Both the position numbers and the translations under genes were made by a program. DNA of 22,028 nucleotides from a virus, in the IMG/VR virus record IMGVR_UViG_3300046753_000083, positions 1 to 22,028 of that record; one strand, given 5' to 3'. Of the stretch, positions 1-8,406 are shown piece after piece. Below the pieces are notes generated by a model, which was given only the letters and a program-made list of their open reading frames with translations, was not told the origin of the DNA and made no database searches. How positions within the stretch are numbered: position 1 is the stretch's first letter; each line of letters opens with the position of its first letter.

Positions 1-699
1 TAAGTCTTTATCTTCTAAATTTCGCAGATACTTGTTCATCTTATCTAAAACTCCACGGTTCCTGAGTTCCTTGAAAGCAAGGTTCTCAGGTGCATATTCA
101 CCACCTTTCTCAATGGCTGTGGATCTCATTCCCTTTAGTCTGCCTTTCATTCTCTTGAAGGTTGCAATATCATCAGACTTGGAGTTGATGAGATCCATGA
201 TTGCTCTTTCTAAGTCATAGACCTTATCCTTTACGGCTTGGGAGTTTGCGTCAAATTTGACTCGCTCTGGTTGTTGGAGCCATCCATTAGACTGGAGAGA
301 ATACACTCCCTGACCCTTTTTGAAGGTATCTTCCGCACTTTGTCCATAAAGTTCGACTGGTTGTCCTTTGACTGTGATGTCATGGGTTAATGCCCATAGC
401 TGCTTCTTCGATAGCAGATAATCGTCGACCAGTCCATCACACTTAACCTGGCTCTTGTCAAGCATCAGATGGAGATCTATGTCAGAGTACTTTGTGTAGT
501 TGTAATTTGCATTACCGCCAACAATGATTACATCCTTAATTGCCTTATTAGGGATGTTGGCAAACTTTGCCCACTCTTTCGAAATTTTATTTAGAGCTTG
601 CCAAACTTCAGGATCCAGTTTCTCTCCATCCCATAACTTAGGATTAAGAGTGTCATGAGACTGAAGAGTTGTTTTTAACTCACGAAGAAGAGCTCTCAT
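1..699 (-). CDS. Pol-beta-type nucleotidyltransferase-like protein, 3' end outside window
   Basis: The frame is open from an ATG at 699 to the window edge (233 codons, no stop), so the C-terminus is missing. Residues 61-75 carry the Pol-beta superfamily signature, a GG pair followed ten residues later by D-I-D (Asp73, Asp75). Glu116 in V-E-L is a candidate third metal ligand. Known families of this fold transfer a nucleotide to a protein, small molecule or RNA end; the substrate here cannot be read. The start overlaps the upstream stop by one base (TGATG), implying coupled translation. The N-terminus M-R-A-L-L-R-E resembles the short amphipathic leaders of neighbouring proteins. The superfamily call is fairly secure; function is unknown. 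Confidence 0.75.
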   Translation of the reverse strand, partial: MRALLRELKTTLQSHDTLNPKLWDGEKLDPEVWQALNKISKEWAKFANIPNKAIKDVIIVGGNANYNYTKYSDIDLHLMLDKSQVKCDGLVDDYLLSKKQLWALTHDITVKGQPVELYGQSAEDTFKKGQGVYSLQSNGWLQQPERVKFDANSQAVKDKVYDLERAIMDLINSKSDDIATFKRMKGRLKGMRSTAIEKGGEYAPENLAFKELRNRGVLDKMNKYLRNLEDKDL

Positions 700-1328
700 C
701 AGTCAGACTCGCCAGCTCTTGCCTTGTAAGGATTGTAGTCCTTATTATTGTCTGCGTAATTCTTTGCTCTCTTTGCGGCATCTGCCTTTTTCTCTTCAGG
801 ACTCTTGGGCTTACCTGGCTTAAAAAGTACATCTTTGTACTTATCCTTCATCATCTGAAAGGCTTTATTATCAGTTTCTTTAGCTTCATCAATGAGTTTA
901 CCAAGGGCATCTTCAAAACTGAAATCTTCTAATGCCATCTTACTGGCGTTTTCAACACCAACTTTCTTTGCTTTGTCCATCTGTTCCTTAGCTCGTTTCT
1001 CTTTTTGATCAGTCATGGGCATTACATCCACATAAGGATGCTGTTTGTTCTCATCCTCTTCACCTGCTGGTGTACCTCTATGCTCAGTAATTTCTTCTCT
1101 CCAGTCAGACTTCATTCTATCATAGGCTCTGTTGACTTCCATCGCCTTGTGTTCATTATACACCATTGATGCCTTCTCCTTAGTTTTAGACTTCTGAGCC
1201 ATTTGTCTCTGTTGAGCACTTCTGACTCTCATGTCTCTCTTCATGTCAGTGCTCTGAGCTGCTTTATCAGCAGCAGACTGTTCGATGGGATCCATACCCT
1301 CAGAGAAATGTAAGTGATTGAAATCCAT
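699..1328 (-). CDS. hypothetical highly charged helical protein
   Basis: A 209-residue product that I do not recognise. It is very rich in Lys, Glu, Asp, Met and Ala and should be largely helical. No membrane segment is visible. It begins M-D-F-N-H-L-H-F-S-E, similar in style to the leaders of neighbouring proteins. The C-terminal third is a run of short basic helices rich in K/A, with Asn/Tyr/Lys repeats near the end. An NATAAATA late motif lies 17 nt upstream of the ATG, and the stop overlaps the next start by one base. Late timing plus this composition would suit a head-associated protein, but that is inference. Confidence 0.8.
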   Translation of the reverse strand: MDFNHLHFSEGMDPIEQSAADKAAQSTDMKRDMRVRSAQQRQMAQKSKTKEKASMVYNEHKAMEVNRAYDRMKSDWREEITEHRGTPAGEEDENKQHPYVDVMPMTDQKEKRAKEQMDKAKKVGVENASKMALEDFSFEDALGKLIDEAKETDNKAFQMMKDKYKDVLFKPGKPKSPEEKKADAAKRAKNYADNNKDYNPYKARAGESD

Positions 1329-1345
1329 GAAGCTTTCTTTTATGT

Positions 1346-1353
1346 TATTTATC
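1346..1353 (-). promoter_or_regulatory. T4-type late promoter motif GATAAATA
   Basis: GATAAATA on the minus strand sits in the short gap before the 1328 start. It matches the NATAAATA form of the T4-like late promoter, which is recognised by a gp55-type sigma and needs no -35 box. It overlaps the stop codon of the upstream gene. Confidence 0.55.
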
Positions 1354-2548
1354 TGCTCTCTATATGAGAGATGCCCTCATCAGTTCCATCTTCATTAGCT
1401 GTTGAATATACATTTTTAGACCATAAAGGTTCACCAAATACATCATTGAGCATACCTTCGTCTACGCCCATTGTTGTTATCTGTCTACCTGGTTGAGATG
1501 ATGCTGGCATATGATTAAGATTTCTTCTATTAACACCTGGTTTAGCACCCCAAGCATTAACTGATGCATTCATTGGATTAATATCAAGAAGTCTCTTATT
1601 CCAATCATCAGTCTCTTCAGGAGCAAGGTAAAAGTTATTTCCATCATTATACCACTTCACATATTCCATTGCTTCTTCAATTGCTGAGTCACTAACATCT
1701 CTAATATCAACATGAGTGGGATCACGTCTTTCACCTTTATCTGTAAAAACTCTATTGTATTTTGCTTGTGAAACCAGATGAGCCATCATATCAATTGGTT
1801 TAGCATCACCATATTGATATGAATTTGAAGGATACCTTGATTGGTGCTGCCTCACCATCTGATTGAAGATTCCACCTTTATTATCCTGAAGATGTTCCAT
1901 GAAAGCTTCAAACTCATCAGGAAAAGCCTCTTTGAGTTCATCAGGTTTAAGAAATGGATTGTCTCCTCTCTGACTCACCTGATCAAGTAATCTATTTTGT
2001 GACATTGTGCCACCACCAACCAATTCTTTCAAATCAAAGTTGCCACCATTACTTCTACGTGATCCTAGTCCATAAGACATAAGATATGCTCTGGCAGCAG
2101 GATTATCACTGATGATATCAATAAATCTGTTTCTTCCGTCTTCCGTGTTTAAGTAATTATAATCACTTGTGAATAAATCTTTATTATCACTACCATTCAT
2201 CAACATCTTTCTAAATGATCCACGTGAACCAACTTGACTGTTGGCACTATTCACTTTAACAGGTACAGATGGATCTTTAGTTGCCTTTACAGAATATCCT
2301 CTGCTATTATTACCTTGCCTTTGAATGATATCTGTTTTTAATGTATTACTATCACCAAGTTGTTCAAATGTTGAATTTGGATTTATCTTCTGAAGCAGTT
2401 CTAATGTTCTGTCTTCAGCCATTGTGCCAAAGCCGCCATCATTGTGCCTATTAAACCTACCTTGTCCTTGTTGTCTTTGGTTGGCAAACGGTTCTTCGTT
2501 TATTTGTCGGTTTATTCTTGAAAAATCAATCATAGTATTGTACATCAT
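1349..2548 (-). CDS. hypothetical protein with possible PD-(D/E)XK-like signature
   Basis: A 399-residue protein with no confident family assignment. Residues 44-52 form a Glu-containing helix. It is followed by K-T-D-I-I (Asp73) and then Y-S-V-K (Lys88), the spacing of a PD-(D/E)XK nuclease core with Ser in place of the usual D/E before x-K. This is suggestive only. The rest is rich in Asn, Gly and Ser and contains no membrane segment. Starts are possible at 2548 (ATG ATG, 23 nt overlap with the upstream gene) or at 2533 (ATG, 8 nt overlap). The latter gives M-I-D-F-S-R-I-N-R-Q-I-N-E, which resembles a capsid-targeting leader. Neither start has a clear Shine-Dalgarno. Confidence 0.75.
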   Translation of the reverse strand: MMYNTMIDFSRINRQINEEPFANQRQQGQGRFNRHNDGGFGTMAEDRTLELLQKINPNSTFEQLGDSNTLKTDIIQRQGNNSRGYSVKATKDPSVPVKVNSANSQVGSRGSFRKMLMNGSDNKDLFTSDYNYLNTEDGRNRFIDIISDNPAARAYLMSYGLGSRRSNGGNFDLKELVGGGTMSQNRLLDQVSQRGDNPFLKPDELKEAFPDEFEAFMEHLQDNKGGIFNQMVRQHQSRYPSNSYQYGDAKPIDMMAHLVSQAKYNRVFTDKGERRDPTHVDIRDVSDSAIEEAMEYVKWYNDGNNFYLAPEETDDWNKRLLDINPMNASVNAWGAKPGVNRRNLNHMPASSQPGRQITTMGVDEGMLNDVFGEPLWSKNVYSTANEDGTDEGISHIESR

Positions 2549-3359
2549 GAATAAAGTTCTTAAACATTATCTCATCCTCTGTCACACAGATAAGGTGATT
2601 GGTACCACATCTGTGTACTCTTCCAATCAAACCTGATGAGAGAGACTCTACAATGTCACCAACCTGATATAAGTCACCATCACGATACATCTCTCTGATT
2701 AGTTCCTGGTTATATCTTGGTGCTACTTCCCAATCCTCATTCTTCTGTCCATACATCTGAAGAGCAGCAAATAGTCTCTTTGCTACATCTCCATTTTTAG
2801 GGAAGTTTTCCATAAATCCCTGACTATCTCCAGATTGAACCATTCTCCTCAATTTGGAGGCAGAGAGGTTCATAATAGGATCGTCAGAGTCCTCATCTCT
2901 CTCGCCAGCTGAGTGTGAATAGATGTTATCAAAATCATATAAGTTACCATTATACTTTCTCAACAAATCTTCCATACCTTGTTGTCTATCAGCACCACCT
3001 ACAAAGTGAAAGTTCTTATAACCTTCCTGATGAGCCTTTGTTGCTGAACCAAGAATGGTTCTCACACCCTCATCATCGTCCCACTTCTCAGCATGATCTG
3101 GAAATAATTCCTTTAGGAATCCAAGTTTAGCCTGGAATGGCAATGGATTCTTCTTAGGATCTTGTGATCTGGATGTATAAAACTTCTGATCTGCATTCTC
3201 ATTCTGAGCAATATCATTTGCCATGTTAAACGTGGCACCATGACCCATATGAGGTGGGTTGTGACGCCCAAACACCTCAACCACAGAGTCATTCATCCTC
3301 TTAGGTTTCAGTGCTTCTTGTGCGCCACCCGCTTGTTCGTAAAAGGATCTAAAACCCAT
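2526..3359 (-). CDS. HxGH-type nucleotidyltransferase-like protein with KOW-like tail
   Basis: 277 residues. The N-terminal half carries the nucleotidylyltransferase signature of the NMNAT/PPAT/cytidylyltransferase superfamily: V-E-V-F-G-R-H-N-P-P-H-M-G-H at 27-40, with His37 and His40 as the HxGH pair. F-V-G-G-A-D-R follows at 119-125 and a late L-S-A-S-K-L-R-R at 165-172 corresponds to the ISxSxxR-type motif. These enzymes join a nucleotide to a phosphorylated substrate; NAD salvage is one option, but the substrate cannot be assigned. Residues 231-273 form a compact beta-rich segment (Y-Q-V-G-D-I-V-E..., then L-I-C-V-T-E-D) that looks KOW/SH3-like. A late motif precedes the gene. The start M-G-F-R-S-F-Y-E resembles neighbouring leaders. 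Confidence 0.82.
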   Translation of the reverse strand: MGFRSFYEQAGGAQEALKPKRMNDSVVEVFGRHNPPHMGHGATFNMANDIAQNENADQKFYTSRSQDPKKNPLPFQAKLGFLKELFPDHAEKWDDDEGVRTILGSATKAHQEGYKNFHFVGGADRQQGMEDLLRKYNGNLYDFDNIYSHSAGERDEDSDDPIMNLSASKLRRMVQSGDSQGFMENFPKNGDVAKRLFAALQMYGQKNEDWEVAPRYNQELIREMYRDGDLYQVGDIVESLSSGLIGRVHRCGTNHLICVTEDEIMFKNFIHDVQYYD

Positions 3360-3378
3360 TATACCAATGTCTTTTTAT

Positions 3379-3386
3379 TATTTATT
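3379..3386 (-). promoter_or_regulatory. T4-type late promoter motif AATAAATA
   Basis: AATAAATA on the minus strand lies 19 nt upstream of the ATG at 3359 and matches NATAAATA. It overlaps the TAA stop of the preceding methyltransferase gene, so late transcription would start between the methyltransferases and the nucleotidyltransferase block. Confidence 0.55.
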
Positions 3387-4143
3387 ATTCAAAGAAAGAG
3401 ATAAGATTTGATGAACCTACTATTGAGCACTCATTGAACTTATCCTTGTCACGCTTTGAGATGTTGGTAATACGTTCTGTTGCTTCTTCAATGTATTTCT
3501 CAGATACATCAAATCCAATGTAATCATGTCCAAGTAGCTTTGCTGCAACACCTGATGTACCTGAACCATTATAAGGATCAAAGATGAGTCCAGGTTCTTG
3601 TAACACAGACTGGATACACCTGACTGGCAACTGAAGAGGATAGGGTGCAGGGTGATCATTCTTCAAGTCAGCACCAAACTTCCAGATAGAAGTATAGTTG
3701 GCACATTCACGTGGCAGACGTGGATGCTTCTTACCTTTACACAACCAGTAGATACGTTCATCTTGTTGAATGAACCTGTAACCTGAAATCTCAGGACCTG
3801 AACCTCTTGCCCAGATAATCTCCTCTCTGATGTGCCAGTATGTCTGCGTAAGCCACTGCCATGGTGAGATGGCTCCACCTTCAAAGTATCTTACCTTGTG
3901 GTTATAGAACAGAGAACCACCATCAACAGTCTTCTGATAGAGGGTATTCAGTAATTCAATCTGTTGATTCTGATAATCCTCTTCAGGTAGAGTGTCATCA
4001 AAGGTGTCATAATTGATTTTACGAAACAAACCACCACCCACACCACACTTGTTATAAGGTGGTGAGGTGACAGTTACATTGATAGAATTATCATCTAGAT
4101 CTTTAGCAAGTTCAACACAATTACCAAGACGTAAATCAATCAT
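3385..4143 (-). CDS. DNA methyltransferase, beta-class SPPY type (third of three)
   Basis: A 252-residue SAM-dependent DNA methyltransferase. Catalytic motif IV (T-S-P-P-Y, SPPY at 27-30) precedes the SAM-binding motif I region (D-P-Y-N-G-S-G-T-S-G at 189-198), the motif order of beta-class enzymes. SPPY is typical of N4-cytosine enzymes, but N6-adenine beta enzymes also exist, so the modified base is not certain. The segment between the motifs would hold the target recognition region. The ATG overlaps the upstream methyltransferase stop by one base (TGATG). No restriction endonuclease is visible nearby, so it is likely an orphan enzyme protecting phage DNA. Confidence 0.92.
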   Translation of the reverse strand: MIDLRLGNCVELAKDLDDNSINVTVTSPPYNKCGVGGGLFRKINYDTFDDTLPEEDYQNQQIELLNTLYQKTVDGGSLFYNHKVRYFEGGAISPWQWLTQTYWHIREEIIWARGSGPEISGYRFIQQDERIYWLCKGKKHPRLPRECANYTSIWKFGADLKNDHPAPYPLQLPVRCIQSVLQEPGLIFDPYNGSGTSGVAAKLLGHDYIGFDVSEKYIEEATERITNISKRDKDKFNECSIVGSSNLISFFE

Positions 4144-4931
4144 CAGAGGAGATTTGCCAGAGTATTATCATAACGCTGAATGCGCTCAGTTGCCATATCT
4201 ACGTATTCTTGATGCATTTCACAACCAACATAAGCACGATTATGAGTCACAGCAGAGACACCAGTGGTGCCAGAGCCAGAGAAAGGATCTAGAACAGTAT
4301 CACCAACAAATGAGTAATACTTTACGACTCTATCAGTCAGAGCAAGTGGATAAGGTGCTGTATGCTTTGATGCAGTCTCAGGATTGAATTGCCATACGTT
4401 TGAACGCTCATAACCATCAGCCACAAGAGACTGATCAAGAACATCACCTTTGTACTTTTTGAGTACATCAGAGACTTTACAAGTGGGCTTCTGCATCACC
4501 AGAATAGCCTCTGAGATGGTGTTGGGCTTATACATCACAGGCTTACGCAACTGAAAGAATGCACCATTACGATTAGGTGCTGCACCTTCAGGCTTAACCC
4601 ACTGAATATCATCAATGTATTTGAAGCCAACCTTCTCACAAAGATTGAAGATGTGGAATGGAATGGGCCAGCGAGTAGAGTCTTCTTTACTAGGCTTCTC
4701 TGGTGCTGAGATGACAGGTGATGAATTCACAATGAACATTCTGCCATCATCTAGAAGACGATAGACTTCAGAGAAGACTGACTCTAGAAAGTTCAGATAG
4801 TCTTCATACGTGGGCCATGTGGCGTATTCACGAGCATTATAATAAGGTGGTGAGGTGACAGCCATGTGAATACTCTTCTCATCAAGAGTCTTCATCATAT
4901 CTACACAATCACCATGTAAGATTTGAAACAT
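4143..4931 (-). CDS. DNA methyltransferase, beta-class SPPY type (second of three)
   Basis: 262 residues. T-S-P-P-Y-Y-N gives motif IV (SPPY 27-30), and V-L-D-P-F-S-G-S-G-T-T-G gives the SAM-binding motif I (DPFSGSGTTG at 215-224), followed by the G-C-E motif II region. The layout is that of the downstream enzyme, but the middle region is clearly different, so the recognition sequences probably differ. Transcription could begin at an extended -10 element just upstream (4954-4962). Its stop is coupled to the next methyltransferase start. As with its neighbours, the base methylated (N4-C or N6-A) is inferred from motifs only. Confidence 0.93.
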   Translation of the reverse strand: MFQILHGDCVDMMKTLDEKSIHMAVTSPPYYNAREYATWPTYEDYLNFLESVFSEVYRLLDDGRMFIVNSSPVISAPEKPSKEDSTRWPIPFHIFNLCEKVGFKYIDDIQWVKPEGAAPNRNGAFFQLRKPVMYKPNTISEAILVMQKPTCKVSDVLKKYKGDVLDQSLVADGYERSNVWQFNPETASKHTAPYPLALTDRVVKYYSFVGDTVLDPFSGSGTTGVSAVTHNRAYVGCEMHQEYVDMATERIQRYDNTLANLL

Positions 4932-4953
4932 AGTTACTTTGATTTACTCTTTT

Positions 4954-4962
4954 ATTATATCA
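4954..4962 (-). promoter_or_regulatory. extended -10 promoter candidate (TGATATAAT)
   Basis: Minus-strand TGATATAAT is an exact extended -10 (TGNTATAAT) 22 nt upstream of the second methyltransferase. No good -35 is visible at 16-18 nt. The flanking block (GGTTGAT ... AGTAAA) is repeated upstream of the first methyltransferase at about 5833-5860, suggesting shared control. Confidence 0.5.
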
Positions 4963-4964
4963 CA

Positions 4965-5819
4965 TCAACCAAAATCTAGACGACCACGATTCATGTGTTC
5001 ACCATTGATTTTCAAACACAACTCATGGAAGGTAGGATCAATCTCAAATCCAATGAAGTTTCTATCTACATCAAATGCTTGACGAGCTGTAGTACCTGAA
5101 CCCATGAATGGATCTAGAACCAAATCACCTTCTTTACTGTAGGTTTTGATAAGATCTAGAGCTAAACCAGGAGGCATCAGAGCAGGATGCTCATAGCAAT
5201 CACGATTGGTGTGAGTATTAGTATACGTCCAGATGTTAGTACGTACACCAAACTCAGGTGTGAGATAAGTTTTCTTATCTTTGCTTCTACCAACACGCTC
5301 ACCAGTGGTTTTACGTCCACCACCTTTCACATAAGCTTTACCAGCACCTTTGTTGGGCTTATCAACTAGGAGAGTGGTGGTATTGGGACGACCTTTAGAG
5401 AGAATGAAACAATACTCATAGATGTTGGAGTGACGTAATGATTTCACACCAGCAGCAAAGCGAGCAGCTGGTTTTGCATAGAGAAGGTTATCATGTAGAT
5501 TCAAACCTTGATCCATGAAGTACAAGCACTGACGAAAGGATGTACCTGTTTGAGAAGTACCATCCTCTTTCTTCTTACCATGAAGATTCACTACAGCATC
5601 AGCAACATTCCATGCAATCACACCACCAGGCTTCAGAGTACGAATCAAACCATCAGCAACCTGCTTGAATACATCAAAGTTCCAAGTGGATGAATCATTG
5701 TAAGTACGTAGATTATCATAAGGAGGAGATGTAACAACTAAATCTACAGATTCAGCATCCATCTTCATCATACCATCAATGTTGGACATCAGATGGACTG
5801 TATTGATATCTAAGCTCAT
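4965..5819 (-). CDS. DNA methyltransferase, beta-class SPPY type (first of three)
   Basis: 284 residues. Motif IV is T-S-P-P-Y-D-N (SPPY 31-34); motif I is L-D-P-F-M-G-S-G-T-T-A (DPFMGSGTTA at 236-245), followed by F-I-G-F-E-I-D. The central 150-195 region is basic and Gly/Lys-rich and may contact DNA as a target recognition segment. It is the first transcribed of three adjacent, divergent methyltransferase genes and has its own extended -10 promoter in the 37 nt gap upstream. The class call rests on motif order; the modified base and target site cannot be read from sequence alone. Confidence 0.93.
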   Translation of the reverse strand: MSLDINTVHLMSNIDGMMKMDAESVDLVVTSPPYDNLRTYNDSSTWNFDVFKQVADGLIRTLKPGGVIAWNVADAVVNLHGKKKEDGTSQTGTSFRQCLYFMDQGLNLHDNLLYAKPAARFAAGVKSLRHSNIYEYCFILSKGRPNTTTLLVDKPNKGAGKAYVKGGGRKTTGERVGRSKDKKTYLTPEFGVRTNIWTYTNTHTNRDCYEHPALMPPGLALDLIKTYSKEGDLVLDPFMGSGTTARQAFDVDRNFIGFEIDPTFHELCLKINGEHMNRGRLDFG

Positions 5820-5843
5820 AATATCATTGAGGTTTACTCATCT

Positions 5844-5852
5844 ATTATAACA
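5844..5852 (-). promoter_or_regulatory. extended -10 promoter candidate (TGTTATAAT)
   Basis: Minus-strand TGTTATAAT is an extended -10 (TGNTATAAT) 24 nt upstream of the first methyltransferase. It sits in a block strongly similar to the one at 4944-4970. No convincing -35 is present, so it could be a middle promoter or an extended -10 host promoter. Confidence 0.5.
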
Positions 5853-5856
5853 CAAA

Positions 5857-8403
5857 TCAACCTAAAAAGAAATAAGGACTAAATTCATTGCCCATCTTCA
5901 TTGCTTTACGATAGATTTTTCTCTTTGAGAATTCTTCAAGTTTACCTTTTGACTCAAGTTCTTGAAGCAATTTTACATACCTTAATTGTCTTACTTTGTT
6001 TCTAATAATAGCTCTAATGTTGACACCTGGTGTTCCACCCATCATCTCATCAGCTTCAGCTTTCTGCTCATCAGTAAAATTTAAATCATATGGATTTACA
6101 TTTCTATCTGTTGATCTTACTGGACTTTCAGGACGAAAATCTTGCATCTTATTATCAACTTCCATAAGCTTATCAATGAAGCTTGGAATATCTTCAATTC
6201 CTTTAGGTAATCTAGTTTTAAGTTTGAAATTACCATCATAATCTTGAACAGATTGGGCTAATTCTTTGATTTTATTAACCTCTTCTTCTGTGAATCTTCG
6301 TGCTAACTTTGCTTTCTTATTCTCAGAACCATCATTATTCATTTTTGGATCAATACCCAACATATTCTGAAGTCCACCAAATCTATCAGCGAATGATTCC
6401 AGAATTGGATTACCTTCTTCATCCATCATATCATTACCTTCTTCGTCCATTTTACCATATCCCAACATTTCAGTTACTTCTGGATCTGAAAACCAATCTT
6501 GAGGAATTGTACCCGCCTTTGCTCCACTTCCTTTAATTTTGCCTTCAAATTTTGCATTACCAGCAAAATCAAATGGTGTATTTTTATTTGCATTACCAGA
6601 GTGAATGATAGCTGGAATTTCAAAATCTGTATCATATGCATCATCTTTCATTTTCCATGCTAATGTAAATGCATCAGTAAGATCTGCAATATTATCCGCA
6701 TCTGTTCCCCATCTTTGTGAAGCAGAATCTGAATCCGTAATCAAATCCATTGTTGCATCATCAACCTTTTTATTATCTTCTTCATTACTCACATTACGAG
6801 TGAGAGCGTGAACTCCATTCTTACCAGGTTTTTTGAGTGAGATGTTGAATAATTTCTTAGCAATAATAGCATCACGTTTGATTTGCGCGACTGCCTTCAT
6901 CATCTTCTCTTTGTCACCATCCATCTGAAAATCTTCAACTGCATCTTGAAGTTTTTCTTGAATTTCTTCTGCTGCTCCCTGTGCCATCAAAACAACATCA
7001 GTTGGATCGTGGTGTTCAATAAAATTACCACTATCCATTCCCATCATCTCAAGTAATGATTCAGATCCAACATTATCAATTAATGCTTTGTTCAAAGAAT
7101 CGTAAGTGTGATTTCTAGCTTCTTCAGGTATATCAGTCATTCTCATGCCATCATTACCACCATCAGCTTTTGAAATACTGTAGGTTTCATTTAAATCAAG
7201 ATGAGGAAGTAATGATTGAACCATTTGTGCAGCTGCAGCTTCCCATTTCTTATTCAAACCACCTTTAGGAAGATGATCAGAAATGTGATCACTAAATGCT
7301 TGCACCTGTTCACGATATTCTTCAGGAATATCCTTTTCCTTCTTTCCAACATATTGTAGGATATCTGTATTGTAATCACCATTCAATACAGAGTATAATC
7401 CTTGCATGAATGCTGTTTCACCTATCAAATCAGTTTCATTTGCACCTTGAGACCATCTTATATCAGCATCTCTTTCATCTGGTTTTCTCTTTTTTGATCG
7501 TGATGTATTTGAAAGTGTTCTGGGTATTGAACTTGGTTCAGATGGAGGTGATGGTTTTGCGATTTGTGGAAATTCTTCATCCTTTTTGATATCTTTAATC
7601 ACTTTTGATATTACAGGTTTATTGATTGCTTCTTCACCACCAGCAGCATCAACTGCATCACTCATTCGTTGTGCTGTAGATTTTTTTTTAGATCCACCAC
7701 CTTCTTCCTCACCAGGAGGATTTGGACTTACTTGCAATTCACCTCTCATCTGAGCAAATGTCTTTCCTAATTTGGGTAATATACCCATCTTATCACGCAT
7801 TTCAGCATTATCACCAACTCCCTCTGCCATTCCAGGCAGTTCCATGTTTGGACCTTGATCTACAGTTCCACCAGAACCAATAGGATTAATACCAGAAGCA
7901 GGTGCTGCCTGCATTGGATTGTTTACATTATGAGTTGCATTTATTTGTTGATTTGCATTATACATCCTCATCTTAGTCTGATTCATAAACGAATCATAAC
8001 CAGCAGGTGCTGCTGCAGGAATTGCATCAGGAACTGCACCCTTCTCAAAGGGTGATTCAGGATGAGATGGTGGTGTGATTGCCAAACCTGTCATTGGATC
8101 ACTCCAAGTTGGTTTTGCATTCACTAAGTCAGAACCACCTGACCCATCAGATACTGCACCACCACTCATTCCTCTATTATCATAGAAGACTAGTTCACCA
8201 TTTACAGTGGCAGCAACCTTCTGTCCAGTCTCTGGATCAATATAACCACCACTACCATCAGATTGTAAACCTAGTTGTCTTGCTCTCTCAGCAGGAGAAG
8301 AACCAACAGCAGGATTACCAGTATCTAATGCTTCTTTTACAAAGTTACCAAGAAACTTAGGCTTCTCTTGCTCTCCTCTACTCCAGTTACTCCAGCGCGA
8401 CAT
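5857..8403 (-). CDS. large hypothetical protein, possible PD-(D/E)XK-like core, shares N-terminal module with the kinase-like protein
   Basis: 848 residues, no confident family. Residues 42-74 (G-L-Q...G-G-Y-I-D-P-E-T-G...T-V-N-G-E-L-V) match residues 18-50 of the kinase-like protein two genes upstream, a shared domain. Residues 80-310 are low-complexity (Gly/Pro/Ser/Asn, then basic) and probably disordered. The middle contains H-D-P-T-D-V-V-L (465-471), then a long helical stretch and I-S-L-K-K (521-525). This is reminiscent of PD-(D/E)XK folds in which x-K closes the active site, but the spacing is long and the call weak. The C-terminal half is acidic and helical. The N-terminus (F-L-G-N-F-V-K-E-A at 17-25) resembles a capsid-targeting leader. 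A virion-associated protein is plausible; the function is unknown. Confidence 0.8.
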   Translation of the reverse strand: MSRWSNWSRGEQEKPKFLGNFVKEALDTGNPAVGSSPAERARQLGLQSDGSGGYIDPETGQKVAATVNGELVFYDNRGMSGGAVSDGSGGSDLVNAKPTWSDPMTGLAITPPSHPESPFEKGAVPDAIPAAAPAGYDSFMNQTKMRMYNANQQINATHNVNNPMQAAPASGINPIGSGGTVDQGPNMELPGMAEGVGDNAEMRDKMGILPKLGKTFAQMRGELQVSPNPPGEEEGGGSKKKSTAQRMSDAVDAAGGEEAINKPVISKVIKDIKKDEEFPQIAKPSPPSEPSSIPRTLSNTSRSKKRKPDERDADIRWSQGANETDLIGETAFMQGLYSVLNGDYNTDILQYVGKKEKDIPEEYREQVQAFSDHISDHLPKGGLNKKWEAAAAQMVQSLLPHLDLNETYSISKADGGNDGMRMTDIPEEARNHTYDSLNKALIDNVGSESLLEMMGMDSGNFIEHHDPTDVVLMAQGAAEEIQEKLQDAVEDFQMDGDKEKMMKAVAQIKRDAIIAKKLFNISLKKPGKNGVHALTRNVSNEEDNKKVDDATMDLITDSDSASQRWGTDADNIADLTDAFTLAWKMKDDAYDTDFEIPAIIHSGNANKNTPFDFAGNAKFEGKIKGSGAKAGTIPQDWFSDPEVTEMLGYGKMDEEGNDMMDEEGNPILESFADRFGGLQNMLGIDPKMNNDGSENKKAKLARRFTEEEVNKIKELAQSVQDYDGNFKLKTRLPKGIEDIPSFIDKLMEVDNKMQDFRPESPVRSTDRNVNPYDLNFTDEQKAEADEMMGGTPGVNIRAIIRNKVRQLRYVKLLQELESKGKLEEFSKRKIYRKAMKMGNEFSPYFFLG

Positions 8404-8406
8404 TCT

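Noticed and set aside
669-932. Plus-strand 87-codon frame
   Set aside because: It is antisense to the nucleotidyltransferase and charged-protein genes, has a hydrophobic low-complexity translation and no ribosome binding site.
3420-3884. Minus-strand alternative frames within the third methyltransferase
   Set aside because: The main frame shows complete methyltransferase motifs; the alternatives have atypical composition.
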